A stretch of 64,000 nucleotides of DNA from CBDBBY01 sp965203215 (GCA_965203215.1 CBDBBY010000001.1:682001-746000); one strand, 5' to 3'; shown: positions 26,734 through 37,183, numbered from the stretch's first letter. Notes: generated by a model not told the origin, from the sequence alone. Translations and numbers: made by a program.

Positions 26734-28708
26734 ATGACCCCTGAACTTGACGCAGCAACGAAGCAATTGAGCCCGATCCAATTTCAAGCGGTTCAGTGGG
26801 AGCAGGGAGCGACATTGGTTCCGGCTGGTCCAGGAGTAGGCAAAAAGACTGTCCTCACGACACGGATTGCTCGAATACTAAACGAAACTAGGAAATGCAG
26901 ATTTCGCGTACTCGCTCTGACATTTACGACTAAGGCCGGAGATGAGATGCGCCACCGCGAGACGCTATGGTTCCCGGGCTGTCGGACCGGGCTGTCATTG
27001 GCACCTTTCACAGTTTTGTGCACATGTGCTGCGTCTGCACGGCTCGCACCTCAAAATCAAGCCAGATTTCGGCATCTACGATCAAGACAACGACCGCACC
27101 GAAATTCTGCGCGACGCCCTGAATTCGGCCGCTTCTACCGGGGAACCGGTTGCCTCTGATGATGTGCGTTGGCTCAAGGTAATTGATCAACTTCGACGCA
27201 ACTTAGTGGAACCAGAAAATTCTGCACGGTATTTTCGGGACCTAAGGACGGGCGAAAGAGTTGCGCTAGTTTATTCCATTTACGAAAAAGCCTTGCGTGT
27301 ACACAATGCCATGGACTTCAACGGATTAATCCTAGACACGTGTCGTCTCGTACTTAAATTGCCTGCCGTCGCAGCGCGCATACGCCAAACTTGCCCTTAT
27401 TGGTTGATTGACGAGTTTCAGGACACCACGCCTGCACAGTACCGTCTCGTGTGTATTCTTGCAGGATCCGAATTCAAGAACGTTTTTGCGGTCGCCGATG
27501 ACGACCAGATAATTTACCAGTGGGCGGGAGCCAGTTATCGGCAAATCGTTTCATTCCAAGACGAATTTTCCCCCGTGCTGATGCAACTTGTGGAAAATCG
27601 ACGATGTCCGCCGTAGATCGTCCAAGCGGCAAACAATTTGATCGCTTACAATTCCGACAGAACGCCGGGAAAGGAGTTGCTCGTACCAACATTGCCAAAC
27701 GCCGGTACGGCCATTGTTCTTCGCGAATATCAGACGGACAGCGAAGAGGCCAAGGCCGTTGCCACGGAGATCGCTGACTTGGCGCCGTCCGGCTGGGGAC
27801 AAACAGTTGTTCTAGGTCGGACTAGAGCAATTCTTCAGCCAGTTCTGGATGCACTGAACGACGCCGGTGTCAACTCTTCACTTCCAATCAGGAGAAACCG
27901 CTTTGTATCCCCTCAATTCATTTGGCTTCATAGCTGCCTTGAACTGTCATTGCGTTCCATGGACAGGTGGAAGTTTACAGAAATGGTCGGCGTAGCCAAC
28001 CGGATTGCGGGTGCCGAACTCGACGCAGCGGTGCTCGCAGCCTCGACAGAGTCCGCTAATATCAGCTATCTTGAACACTGGGCCTTGGCTGCAAAGGACT
28101 CGGATAGCGATATCTTGGTTCGTCTTGCAGAATTCGCATTGCGGCTCGTGCAATCGAGAGTTAGCTGGCGTCGGGTCGTATCAGATGCGCTCGAATGGCT
28201 TCCGACGACAAATGTCTTTCACGACGGCTTTGTCGGAGATGTCGAAGAAGATAAAGACGCTTGGGAATTTGCCACCTCAGCGATCCGTATCGAACGAGGA
28301 GAATCACCGGACTTGGATGATCTTATTCAAGGTTTCGCGCTTCGGCCCAAGGAGCCGCCCCCTGACCCAAACGCTGCTCGTCTTTTGACGATCCATGCAG
28401 CCAAGGGGCTCGAATTCGAAAGCGTTTGGCTCGTCGGAGCAGCAGAATCGATTTTGCCCTCGTGGCAAAGTCTCCAAGATGGCGCAAATCCTGCTGATCT
28501 GGAGGAGGAGCGGCGAAATTTTTTCGTTGCAATTACCCGTACTCGAAGGCGTTTGACTTTAACTTATGCAAACCGGTACCGCGGATGGCATCGGCAACCT
28601 TCTTGGTTTATTAACGAGATGAATCTGCGCCACGCTGATCCTGTTAATAGAGCTCCTGCAAATAGAATTCATTGCGCGTCCGGTGAAGCTCGATCCAGTT
28701 TATTGTGA
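26734..28708 (+). pseudogene. UvrD/Rep-type helicase pseudogene (GajB-like)
   Basis: Superfamily 1 helicase spread over three frames. From ATG 26734: LSPIQFQAV (Q motif), AGPGVGKKTVLT (Walker A with Lys in place of the usual Thr), VLALTFTTKAGDEM (Ia). The frame then shifts near 26965 to give VPGLSDRAVIGTFHSF, and shifts again inside TTTT at 27014-27017 to FCAHVLRLHG. WLIDEFQDTTPAQ (II) and VADDDQIIYQWAGAS (III) follow. A TAG at 27614 replaces the Glu expected after ENRRCPP. The remaining part to 28708 keeps TIHAAKGLEFESVW (V) and VAITRTRRRL (VI). Two frameshifts, one nonsense and the Walker A change leave no active product. It interrupts the gltX-gltA pair. Confidence 0.88.
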
Positions 28709-29236
28709 ATTTCGTCTGTTGCACTGACTGCACGAAACTGCAGTTCGCTTCTTACCGGTATATCTCAATGCAAATATGCTAAATTGAACTGTCTATTTGG
28801 CGCTCGACAATCCATTTTTTTTGCTCAAAACGTTTGTTAAAATGAATTTTTCTCAAAAGACAGATCTTCTAGGTTTTGCATTAATTCAAGTGGGTCGTCA
28901 TCGTCAGATTGACAACGCAGAGCATCGGTGGTAGCGGATGCACGAATTTCAGCGTCGACATGTTGGTGCGAACTTCATCGGCATCCGCTAGTCGGCAAAA
29001 TTTGTTGCAGTTCGGATTCGTCTAGCCGATAGAAGGCTAGCACCGCGTCCCGCGTAGAGCCATGACCCGCCTTGCCGCGAATGCCTCGCGGAATGACGAG
29101 TTTTGTAACGCTTTGGCCGACGAACAGAATGGGCGCTTGGCCAACGTGCGCCTAGCGCAGGAATTCGAATGCTGCATTCAACTGATGGCGGATCGTACTT
29201 TGCTTTTGCCGTCCCGAACCGAAAGAGAACTCGAAC
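28709..29236. other. 528-base gap between helicase pseudogene and gltA
   Basis: No complete gene seen. The left half is AT-rich compared with surroundings. A minus-strand frame at 28975-29151 is open for 58 codons without an ATG and reads GQSVTKLVIPRGIRGKAGHG, which I do not recognise; it may be the end of another decayed gene. The gltA promoter must lie in the right part. Confidence 0.45.
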
Positions 29237-30532
29237 ATGTCAGAGTCAAAAGAGAAGGCTTTGCTTACCGTCAGGGGCAAGGAAATTGAACTTCCAGTGC
29301 TTTCACCGACAGCGGGACCAGACGTAATTGACATCCGGTCCCTGTATTCGAAGAGCGGCATGTTCACCTATGACCCGGGATACACTTCGACCGCTTCATG
29401 TGATTCGGACATAACATTTATCGACGGAGAAGCGGGACAGCTTCAGTACAGGGGCTACTCCATCGAACATCTAGCCGAGAACTCCAGCTATTTGGAAGTT
29501 TGCCACCTGCTGCTCAATGGCGAACTGCCGACGCAGAGCCAGCTCGAAAACTTCAGCAACCGAGTGACAATGCATACGATGGTGCATGAGCAAATGCGCC
29601 ATTTTTTCAACGGCTTCCGCCGCGACGCTCATCCGATGGCCATCATCACCGGCGTCATGGGGGCCATGTCGGCGTTCTACCATGATTCGTTGGACATCGA
29701 GGACCCTTGGCACTGCGAAATCGCATCAATCCGAATGATCGCGAAGCTTCCCACGATTGTCGCAATGGCCTACAAGTACTCTGTAGGGCAACCGTTCATC
29801 TATCCTCGCAACGATATCGACTATGTCGGCAATTTCCTGCGGATGTGCTTTGCAGTTCCAGCTTCCGACTACCAGCAAGAGCCGGTCATCACCAAGGCAA
29901 TGGACAGGATATTCATTCTCCACGCGGATCACGAGCAAAACGCGTCCACTTCGACGGTTCGCCTCGCCGGGTCATCCGGCGCGAACCCGTTTGCTTGCAT
30001 CGCGGCCGGGATCGCTTGCCTTTGGGGACCGGCCCATGGCGGCGCAAACGAAGCTTGCCTTCAAATGCTTCGCGAAATCGGTACCGTTGAACGGATTCCT
30101 GAGTACATCCGTCGTGCCAAAGATCCGAGCGACCCATTCAGGTTGGTCGGATTCGGGCATCGGGTCTACAAGAACTTCGATCCGCGCTCGCGAGTAATGA
30201 AAGAATCCGCCGATGAAATTCTCGACCTTATTTCGAACGACAATCGCCCGATTCTCCGAATTGCCAAAGAGCTTGAACGGATTGCGCTGCAAGACGAATA
30301 TTTTATCGATAGAAAGCTCTACCCCAATGTGGATTTCTATTCCGGCATCATCCTTGACGCGATAGGCTTTCCCACGGAGATGTTTACGCCGATCTTTGCC
30401 TTGTCGCGCACTGTCGGCTGGATTTCGCAGTGGAAGGAAATGATTGGTGACCCAACTTCTAAGATCGGTCGCCCGCGGCAGCGATACATGGGCCCTGTCA
30501 ACCGCGAGTTCGTTAAAATCGAAGATCGCTGA
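29237..30532 (+). CDS. gltA: Citrate synthase, type I (hexameric)
   Basis: 431 residues; condenses acetyl-CoA and oxaloacetate at the entry of the TCA cycle. Conserved active-site His in LHADHEQNASTSTVR and the GFGHRVYKNFDPRS block with His and Arg ligands are present, as is the Asp in NVDFYSGIILDAIGFP. Length and N-terminal beta domain match the Gram-negative NADH-regulated type. The ATG at 29237 has GAAAGAGAA upstream, a weak ribosome site. Confidence 0.96.
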   Translation: MSESKEKALLTVRGKEIELPVLSPTAGPDVIDIRSLYSKSGMFTYDPGYTSTASCDSDITFIDGEAGQLQYRGYSIEHLAENSSYLEVCHLLLNGELPTQSQLENFSNRVTMHTMVHEQMRHFFNGFRRDAHPMAIITGVMGAMSAFYHDSLDIEDPWHCEIASIRMIAKLPTIVAMAYKYSVGQPFIYPRNDIDYVGNFLRMCFAVPASDYQQEPVITKAMDRIFILHADHEQNASTSTVRLAGSSGANPFACIAAGIACLWGPAHGGANEACLQMLREIGTVERIPEYIRRAKDPSDPFRLVGFGHRVYKNFDPRSRVMKESADEILDLISNDNRPILRIAKELERIALQDEYFIDRKLYPNVDFYSGIILDAIGFPTEMFTPIFALSRTVGWISQWKEMIGDPTSKIGRPRQRYMGPVNREFVKIEDR

Positions 30533-30830
30533 CTGGATCAGCAGCAATATGTCGAACGGTGCTGTCCATGGGCTGCACATGCCTCAGGCCGCTGCTAGAA
30601 AATTTCAGGTGCCGAGGTTGGAATCCAAGTACCGAAGGCTTGGATTTCAGCATCAAAAACGAATTGAATGACTTGCTTTTTTCATCCCTGATTGAATACC
30701 GCTGTACCGGCTACATGCTTTTCGAATGCGAAGCGGCTTCGCAATGGAACCTGAAATGCGCCTTGCGCTGCAGATAATCGGAATTGCATAATCCGGAAAA
30801 CCCGCAATGCGGAGTGCGCGATGGCCCCAA
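30533..30830. other. Region downstream of gltA, hairpin at 30622-30646
   Basis: 298 bases between convergent genes. AATCCAAG (30622-30629) and CTTGGATT (30639-30646) form an 8-bp stem with a 9-base loop, a possible weak end of the gltA message. No U run follows. No gene is seen. Confidence 0.4.
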
Positions 30831-31118
30831 TCAGGCCCTTGCCTTGCCCTTGCGCCTCGAGAATCGCCCTCGCAATGATCTGACGTTTTTCATGCTGTCG
30901 GCATTCTCGTTCAGCAGCATGCTCATTGGGTGCTCCGGATTCAACTCAAGGTAGTGTTCAGCCAGTTCCGACATCAGACGGGCCATGTCGGATTCGGCCG
31001 GAACACCGAGCGCCCAGTCGAGAAAGATGGTCCGGCAGTCTTTTTCCGACAAGTCTTTGATGTTGTATGCTTCAAGGATTAAACCTCTGGGATCCGCAGG
31101 ATGCGCCCCTTTTTTCAT
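30831..31118 (-). CDS. Small conserved alphaproteobacterial protein of unknown function
   Basis: 95 residues, no signal peptide or membrane segment. It contains DPRGLILEAYNI and DCRTIFLDWALGVPAESD, followed by a helical stretch and a strongly basic tail (RGRFSRRKGKARA). I recognise the first half as a family of small alphaproteobacterial hypothetical proteins, but no function is known to me. It begins 35 bases after the glnE stop on the same strand and may share its transcript. The start at 31118 (ATG) is the only good choice. Confidence 0.7.
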   Translation of the reverse strand: MKKGAHPADPRGLILEAYNIKDLSEKDCRTIFLDWALGVPAESDMARLMSELAEHYLELNPEHPMSMLLNENADSMKNVRSLRGRFSRRKGKARA

Positions 31119-31152
31119 CGGCCTGCCCGTCGTCCTAACTGCGCCCGCCCTG

Positions 31153-34095
31153 TCACGCGATCAATGCCGATAGAATGTTCATGCAGTCGATCCGTTCTTC
31201 TTGAATTCGCTTCTCCAAGCGTTCGAGCGAAGGTTCGCCCGCTTCCCGCAGCAATAGCTCGATTGCGCCCGTGCCGGCCTCGGACGGACGAAACGAATCA
31301 GTTACGGTCAGCCGAGCGACCTGCATGACGCTTCTCAGCGTCGCATGCGATTCAGAGAGTCTTCCGGCATCACTCTCAGCCAACCAACCGCATTCGACGC
31401 CGGCAGCCAATTGAGCCTTGACTTTGCGTTCCGGCGAATTGCCGATCAAGGCTGCTGCTTGGGCGAACAGCTCAATTTCGAGCAATCGGCCATGTCCAAT
31501 TCTAACCTCCCAAGGATTGTCTGCCCGCCGAGCATCTTCGTTTTCGGCCAAACGGCGCATCATGTCCCTTAGTCCAGCCAATACCGTGGAACGATCGCCT
31601 TTCTCGCCAATGATCGACCTTCGGAGGGTTTCAATTTCGTTCCCGACATCCGGCGACCCGGCCACCGGTCGTGCCCTTGTCAGCGCAAGATGCTCCCAAG
31701 TCCACGCTTCCTCCATCTGGTAGCGGGAAAATGACTGGATCGTAATCGCTACCGGGCCTTGCCTTCCTGACGGGCGCAGACGCATATCGACCGAATAAAG
31801 CTTGCCTTCCGCCGTCAGTGCCGACAGCGCGGAAACCAATGCTTGGGTCATGCGAGCGTAATATGCGCGTGTCGAAATCGACTTCTTGCCTGTTGAAAAT
31901 TCTTCGCCTTGAGCGTCGTAAATGACGATAAGATCAAGGTCCGACTGCGAAGTCAGACTTTTTGCTCCCAAGGATCCCATAGCGATCAATGATGCTCCGC
32001 GCCCCGGAGGAGGTCCATAGCGCTTTTGGAAGTTTTCAACGACTACCGGATAAAGGCCGCCAAGCACGCCGTCAGCCAGTTCGGAATAGGCGGCGGCCGC
32101 TTCTTCGCAATTCATCAAGCCGCGCAAATTCTGCACGCCGATCCGGAAGCGCTGTTCCTTCGTGAATCTTCTGGCTGCATCCAATTTGGATTCGTAGTCC
32201 TGCGCTGCGCCAAGCGCGTCCAAAACCTGCGAAGTCATGGTTGCGGAGGTGGGAAATGACGAAAAGAAGCCGCCATCCAATACCGCATCAAAGATTTGCG
32301 AATGCTGCGAGAGATAGGACGCGAGCCCAGGCGCTGTCGCGCAGATGTCGGTCAACAATGAGATCAATTGCGGGTTCGCATCAAATAGCGAAAAAAGCTG
32401 AATCCCCGCAGGAAGACCCTTCAGAAAGCCGTCGAACTGCGAAAGTGCTTCGCTTGGATTGACCGACCTTCTGAGTTGCGAAAATATTCTCGGATGAATC
32501 CGATTGAACAGCTCCATCGTGCGCCTGTCTCTGAAAACAGGGAACTTTTGCCATCGTTCAAGGACATCCTGTTCGGATTCAGTCAGCTCGAATCGAGCCT
32601 CCCGCGCGCGCCGGGATTCGGGGGGAACAAAAAAGTCTTCGGTTATTTCGTGCACTTCCTCAAGGATTCGAATCGTGGACCTTCGGAATTCGTCCGTGCT
32701 TTGAGCGGCGCTCACTGCCGCAATGCGATCGAATTCGCCGTCGCTGCGCGGCATTTCGTGGGTTTGGGCGTCGTTCACCATCTGCAGCCGATGCTCAAGC
32801 CGGCGAAGCGAAACGTAGTGCTGCGCCAGAATCCGTTCAGTCTCTCTCGCGATCCAACCCTTCCTTGCGAGCGCGTCAAGCGCGCCCAATGTATCGGGCA
32901 CCCTTAGATCGCGATCCCTCCCCCCTGCGATGATCTGGAAAATTTGCGCGAATGATTCGATTTCGCGGATTCCGCCGCGACCCAGCTTGATGTTGTGGCC
33001 GGGAAGCGTGATCTTTCCGGTTATTCCTTTGCTTTCGCGAATTCGGACCCTCATTTCGCGCGCATCTTGCACCGCCGCATAATCAAGGTTCTTGCGCCAA
33101 ACGAACGGCGTCAGATCCTTGAGGAACCGAGTCGCGGCCTCGATATCTCCCGCGCACGGTCGGGCCTTGATGTAAATCCCGCGCTCCCAGTTTCTCCCGA
33201 AACTTTCGTAATACTGTTCAGCGGAACCCATCGACATGCAAACTGGAGTTACTAGCGGGTCAGGGCGCAATCGAAGGTCGGTTCTGAAGACATATCCGTC
33301 TCCGGTAGTATCGCTCAACGCCGTCGCGAGTTGCCTCGTCACGCGAATGAACGCAGACCTCACTTCTTGGAAGTCCCCGCACGAATACTTTTGCTCGTCA
33401 AACAATAGAATCAGATCAATATCGGACGAATAATTCAGTTCGAACGCGCCCATTTTGCCCATCGCAAGCGCGAACATGCCGTGGCGGCAGCCGCCCGGCT
33501 CCTCAATGCGAAGCCGAGGCGCGTTGCGGCGGCGCGACGCCTCGTCAACCATGCATTCGAGCGTCAACCTGACTGCGCGGTCCGCGAACCTGGTCAATGC
33601 GCCGGTCACCTCGGACAGGTTCCAAACGCCTCCCAGATCGGCCAACGCAGTGAGCAGCGCGATCCGCTTTTTTGAGCGGCGCAACGCCCTGCCCAACTCG
33701 GCCGGATTCGTGGGATGATCCTGATCGATTATTTCGTGCAGGGTCTTTTCGGGCTCCGTTTCAGCCAAACGAAGCACCCATTCCTCTTCCGAGTGAATCA
33801 AGCTTCTCAGGTAAGGACTGCAACTCGAAACATTCGCAACCAATCTAAAAAATGCTGTCTGCTCGGAACCGCTTGTCAAGTTCGATTCATGCGACATTGC
33901 ATCTTCGAACCTGTTGGGCACGGTCTTTATTGCTGCTTCGAACTGCATGCCTCGTATTTGCACCTCGTGATTGGCACGGTCAATGCTGCGCGCAGCAACT
34001 TTGCAAGCGGCGTCCGGATTCACCGCGCTCAAGCGCGTTAGCAACCTCCGAGTGACTTGACAATGCGGCCAAGTAATACGCTGGATCAATGGCAC
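31153..34095 (-). CDS. glnE: Bifunctional glutamine synthetase adenylyltransferase / adenylyl-removing enzyme
   Basis: Up to 980 residues (GTG at 34095; ATG at 33948 is a shorter option). It adds and removes AMP on glutamine synthetase in response to PII. Two nucleotidyltransferase domains are visible: the N-terminal one with MGKMGAFELNYSSDIDLILLFD near residues 213-234 and the C-terminal one with AMGSLGAKSLTSQSDLDLIVIYD near 700-722, both with the metal-binding D-x-D. The linker helices contain GRGGIREIESFAQ and, late, IGHGRLLEIELFAQ. Both catalytic sites look intact. Divergent from the TRAP genes. Confidence 0.95.
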   Translation of the reverse strand: MPLIQRITWPHCQVTRRLLTRLSAVNPDAACKVAARSIDRANHEVQIRGMQFEAAIKTVPNRFEDAMSHESNLTSGSEQTAFFRLVANVSSCSPYLRSLIHSEEEWVLRLAETEPEKTLHEIIDQDHPTNPAELGRALRRSKKRIALLTALADLGGVWNLSEVTGALTRFADRAVRLTLECMVDEASRRRNAPRLRIEEPGGCRHGMFALAMGKMGAFELNYSSDIDLILLFDEQKYSCGDFQEVRSAFIRVTRQLATALSDTTGDGYVFRTDLRLRPDPLVTPVCMSMGSAEQYYESFGRNWERGIYIKARPCAGDIEAATRFLKDLTPFVWRKNLDYAAVQDAREMRVRIRESKGITGKITLPGHNIKLGRGGIREIESFAQIFQIIAGGRDRDLRVPDTLGALDALARKGWIARETERILAQHYVSLRRLEHRLQMVNDAQTHEMPRSDGEFDRIAAVSAAQSTDEFRRSTIRILEEVHEITEDFFVPPESRRAREARFELTESEQDVLERWQKFPVFRDRRTMELFNRIHPRIFSQLRRSVNPSEALSQFDGFLKGLPAGIQLFSLFDANPQLISLLTDICATAPGLASYLSQHSQIFDAVLDGGFFSSFPTSATMTSQVLDALGAAQDYESKLDAARRFTKEQRFRIGVQNLRGLMNCEEAAAAYSELADGVLGGLYPVVVENFQKRYGPPPGRGASLIAMGSLGAKSLTSQSDLDLIVIYDAQGEEFSTGKKSISTRAYYARMTQALVSALSALTAEGKLYSVDMRLRPSGRQGPVAITIQSFSRYQMEEAWTWEHLALTRARPVAGSPDVGNEIETLRRSIIGEKGDRSTVLAGLRDMMRRLAENEDARRADNPWEVRIGHGRLLEIELFAQAAALIGNSPERKVKAQLAAGVECGWLAESDAGRLSESHATLRSVMQVARLTVTDSFRPSEAGTGAIELLLREAGEPSLERLEKRIQEERIDCMNILSALIA

Positions 34096-34213
34096 GAATA
34101 TACTTGTGGACGGCGGAATGTCCGCACTTGCTTCAGGCTAGTCATTCGGGTTCGCGTAATGGCCTAAGGATAGAACGCGCGCAACTCCGATTAGCGAATG
34201 AGGAATCGATTGA

Positions 34214-36139
34214 ATGACCTATGCGGCCAACTCCGGTTCGCAGCGCGAGAACAAGGAAAAGCCGCGCTTTCACCCGTTGAGCCTAGGGGCGAATTTTATT
34301 GCGGCCAGCTTCGCGGTCTTTGCAATATACGTCGCCGGCTTCGGAATATTCGATACGATCATCGTTTACGGCACTACAGTCTGCTTGGGAGCCGTTTGGA
34401 CTTTTCTCTCTCTCGCCTCGCGCAACCAAGGAACGTTTTCGCCGATGAAATGGCTCAACATCGTTCTCGGCATCGCGTTCGCTGCGCTCATTTTGCGCTG
34501 GATGAGCATCATGCTCGTTCAAGAGCAGTTTTTTGTTGATATTTCACAGAATGATTTCGTGCTGGCATGGGCAGCGTTTGCGCTGATCGCGTACTTGACG
34601 CAACGCAGTTTTGGATGGCCGATGGTCACTGTATTGCTCGCGCTCATCCTCTACGCGGTTCTGCCGTTCGGTTTCGGTCCCCGACTTGATTGGTCCAGCG
34701 TTGCAGACCGGCAATGGTTCACCACCGACGGAGTATTCGGACGACCGGTCCAGGTCGTCACCACAGTGGTGCTCATTTTCGTCGTTTTCGGAGCGGTGAT
34801 GTCGAATTCCGGAGCGGGAGCCGTCCTGCTGAAAATCGCGTTCGCGCTGACCGGGCGCATCGTCGGCGGACCGGCGCACGCTGCCATCGTGGGATCCGCG
34901 ATGTTCGGCACCATGTCGGGCGCGGCCGTCGCGAATGTCGTGTCCACGGGAGTGTTCACGATTCCGATCATCAAGCGCGCCGGCTTCAGGGCGAAATTTG
35001 CCGGAGCGGTTGAAGCGGCGGCTTCGACCGGCGGACAAATCATGCCGCCTGTCATGGGCGTCGTCGCGTTCATAATGGCGGACGTCACAGCAATTCCCTA
35101 CATTCAAATCGTCGTGGCCGCCTTGTTGCCTGCCTTGTTCTACTACGGCAGCTTGTTCGCCGTGGTCCTTGTCGAAGCCCGCAGGCTGGGCGTAGGCGCA
35201 ACGCCGCCTGAAGAGCGCGAAAAAGTTTCCAAGAAGGAATGGATGCAGAGCTTCGCCTTCTGGGTTCCGCTCGCAGTCATCATCGCTGTCCTTCTGACCG
35301 GGCGCACCCCTCAGAACGCGGGTTTCTACGCGCTGTTTTCGGCATTCGTCATGAGCTTGGCACTTTTCCCGGGGTTCCGGAATCCGCGCAGGTGGTGGGA
35401 CGCACTGGTGGACGCCGGACGAACTGCATCGAAGCTCATGGTTATCGTCGCGTCCATCGGAATCGTCATCGGCGTCATCAACATGACCGGAATCGGATTG
35501 TCCTTCGCCGACGCGATACGGTCCGCATCGGGGAGCAGCCTTTTTTTCGCGCTGCTCCTCGTCATGGCAGGATGCTTGATAATGGGCATGGGCGTGCCTT
35601 CGGTCTCCGCCTATCTCCTGCTGGCCCTGATCATGGGGCCTGTATTGGAGACGCTCGGGATTTCGAAGATTTCCGCGCACATGTTCATGCTGTATTTCGG
35701 CGTCCTTTCCGCAATCACGCCGCCGGTCGCGCTGGCGGCCTTCGCTGCGGCTCCGATCGCGGGCGCGAAACCGATGGAAACAGGATTCGAAGCCGTGCGG
35801 CTCAGCCTCGTCGGCTTCATCATTCCGTTTGTTTTCGTCTATCGGCCGGAAATCCTGCTGATCGACGGTTTCGAATTGGAGGGACTGGCTTTGGCCGTCA
35901 TCGCGATTGCCTGCGCGACTTGGGGGCTGGCGACCGGCGTATCAAGGTTCGAAACAAGCAGGTTGGGATGGGCGGAGAGCGGCATCAGGATCGCAGCGTC
36001 CATCGCAGCATTCGCGCCGGAAACCTGGATAAGCATAACCGGTTGCGCAATTGTCGCCGGATTAAGCATAATGCACAGATCGCGCCGACCTGCTAAAGGT
36101 CCGGCCGCGCATCCCAACAAGGAAGGAATGAGTGAATGA
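34214..36139 (+). CDS. TRAP transporter fused 4TM/12TM permease (DctQM fusion)
   Basis: 641 residues, very hydrophobic. The first about 165 residues hold four membrane segments of the small subunit, and the rest the large subunit DctM-like part with FGAVMSNSGAGAVLLKIAF, GGPAHAAIVGSAMFGTMSGAAVANV and STGGQIMPPVMG. This fused form is characteristic of TAXI-type TRAP importers, which use an ion gradient rather than ATP. The ATG follows AGGAA. It overlaps the binding protein gene by 4 bases. Divergent from glnE across 118 bases. Substrate unknown; dicarboxylates or amino acids are common. Confidence 0.93.
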   Translation: MTYAANSGSQRENKEKPRFHPLSLGANFIAASFAVFAIYVAGFGIFDTIIVYGTTVCLGAVWTFLSLASRNQGTFSPMKWLNIVLGIAFAALILRWMSIMLVQEQFFVDISQNDFVLAWAAFALIAYLTQRSFGWPMVTVLLALILYAVLPFGFGPRLDWSSVADRQWFTTDGVFGRPVQVVTTVVLIFVVFGAVMSNSGAGAVLLKIAFALTGRIVGGPAHAAIVGSAMFGTMSGAAVANVVSTGVFTIPIIKRAGFRAKFAGAVEAAASTGGQIMPPVMGVVAFIMADVTAIPYIQIVVAALLPALFYYGSLFAVVLVEARRLGVGATPPEEREKVSKKEWMQSFAFWVPLAVIIAVLLTGRTPQNAGFYALFSAFVMSLALFPGFRNPRRWWDALVDAGRTASKLMVIVASIGIVIGVINMTGIGLSFADAIRSASGSSLFFALLLVMAGCLIMGMGVPSVSAYLLLALIMGPVLETLGISKISAHMFMLYFGVLSAITPPVALAAFAAAPIAGAKPMETGFEAVRLSLVGFIIPFVFVYRPEILLIDGFELEGLALAVIAIACATWGLATGVSRFETSRLGWAESGIRIAASIAAFAPETWISITGCAIVAGLSIMHRSRRPAKGPAAHPNKEGMSE

Positions 36140-37149
36140 AAATCATAGCGAAAACGATCATCGCCGCTGCGGCGGCATGCGCATTGTCTCAGTCCGCCGC
36201 AGGACAAGAGCGCTTGAAGATGGCGACCATCGCGCCCGGCTCGTCGGCCTATCTGGTCATGACCACGATGGCCAGCATCGTCAACAGAGCGCAGGACGAA
36301 TTGGAAATTTCTGTCGATGCCACTGGTGCCGCGACCAAGCACATCGTGGAATTGGCTCAAGGCAAGCTTGACCTGGTCATGACATCGCCAACCGTGTTCT
36401 TTCTCATGAGCACAGGCGGCGCGATGTACACCAATCTGGAAGCGGCGCCTGAATTGTCCAAGAATGTCGGATTGATTTTCTGGTTCCCGTACGGCGCCTA
36501 CCACGTGCTCGCCTATGACGGCAGCGGCATCGAGACGCTTGAGGATCTTCGCGGCAAAAAGGTGTATCTCGGCCCTCCGGGCGGCGGAGCTTGGAATGCA
36601 GCCCACACCTGGGTTGAAGCGACGACCGGCATGAAGGCCGGCGACGACTATGAAAATGTGAAAGCTTCATGGGCCGCCGCGCTGCAAGGATTCCAGGACA
36701 GGCAATTCGACGTGTACATAAACGGAGGAATTCCGCCCTTCCCTCAAGTCGAACAGCTCGCCTTGACAAGCAAGCTCAGGATCATCGGACTTACCAAGGA
36801 GCAGGTGGACAACGCCACGCCCGAAATGCTGGCGCCCACTAAAGCCTTGGGCAGAAGCCTCGACACGGTTCCAGACGGAATTTACGGAGACAATGTCGTC
36901 ACGGACGGCGACGTCTACACGCTGGGGGCAGTCGTCGGCGTGGTCGCGCGCCTGGATCTCGCCGACGATGCGGTGTACGACATCACCAAAGCGTTCTGGG
37001 AAAATATCGACGCCGAACGGGCGACATCGCCTTATCTCGACCGCGTGACGCTTGGAGGCGCTCTGGTCGCCAAAAACCTACGTCTCCACCCCGGCGCGCG
37101 GCGGTATTACGAAGAGATTGGCCTGGAAATTCCTGCCGAAATAGAGTGA
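36136..37149 (+). CDS. TAXI-family TRAP transporter solute-binding protein
   Basis: 337 residues with a signal peptide (KIIAKTIIAAAAACALSQS, cleaved near AAG). The mature N-terminus MATIAPGSSAYLVMTTMASIVN and the stretches GKLDLVMTSPTVFFL and LRGKKVYLGPPGGGAW match TAXI-type binding proteins. It starts by ATGA overlap with the permease, with GGAAGGA upstream. In this system the binding protein follows the permease, unlike the ABC operons in the window. It binds the substrate in the periplasm. Confidence 0.93.
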   Translation: MKIIAKTIIAAAAACALSQSAAGQERLKMATIAPGSSAYLVMTTMASIVNRAQDELEISVDATGAATKHIVELAQGKLDLVMTSPTVFFLMSTGGAMYTNLEAAPELSKNVGLIFWFPYGAYHVLAYDGSGIETLEDLRGKKVYLGPPGGGAWNAAHTWVEATTGMKAGDDYENVKASWAAALQGFQDRQFDVYINGGIPPFPQVEQLALTSKLRIIGLTKEQVDNATPEMLAPTKALGRSLDTVPDGIYGDNVVTDGDVYTLGAVVGVVARLDLADDAVYDITKAFWENIDAERATSPYLDRVTLGGALVAKNLRLHPGARRYYEEIGLEIPAEIE

Positions 37150-37155
37150 ATTTTT

Positions 37156-37183
37156 CGGGAAGGAAGCTCTTGAATCCTTCCCG
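37156..37183. promoter_or_regulatory. Hairpin between convergent TAXI and lpxB genes
   Basis: CGGGAAGGA (37156-37164) pairs with TCCTTCCCG (37175-37183). It sits between two convergent stops. A TTTTT run precedes it on the plus strand, which reads as A residues after the stem on the minus strand, so neither direction has the U run of a classical terminator. It may still limit read-through. Confidence 0.45.

Noticed and set aside
27614..27616. TAG in the helicase as a recoded codon
   Set aside because: The same gene has two frameshifts and a changed Walker A, and other genes end normally with TAG, so plain decay explains it.
28975..29151. Minus-strand open stretch before gltA as a gene
   Set aside because: No ATG, GTG or TTG start with ribosome site and no recognisable family; described only as part of the gap.
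34544..35680. Long minus-strand ORF of 378 codons
   Set aside because: It lies entirely opposite the TRAP permease gene, has a low-complexity His/Asp/Arg-rich translation and no family features; it is an antisense shadow.
37156..37183. Hairpin as a rho-independent terminator
   Set aside because: No U run follows the stem in either direction; kept only as a hairpin.
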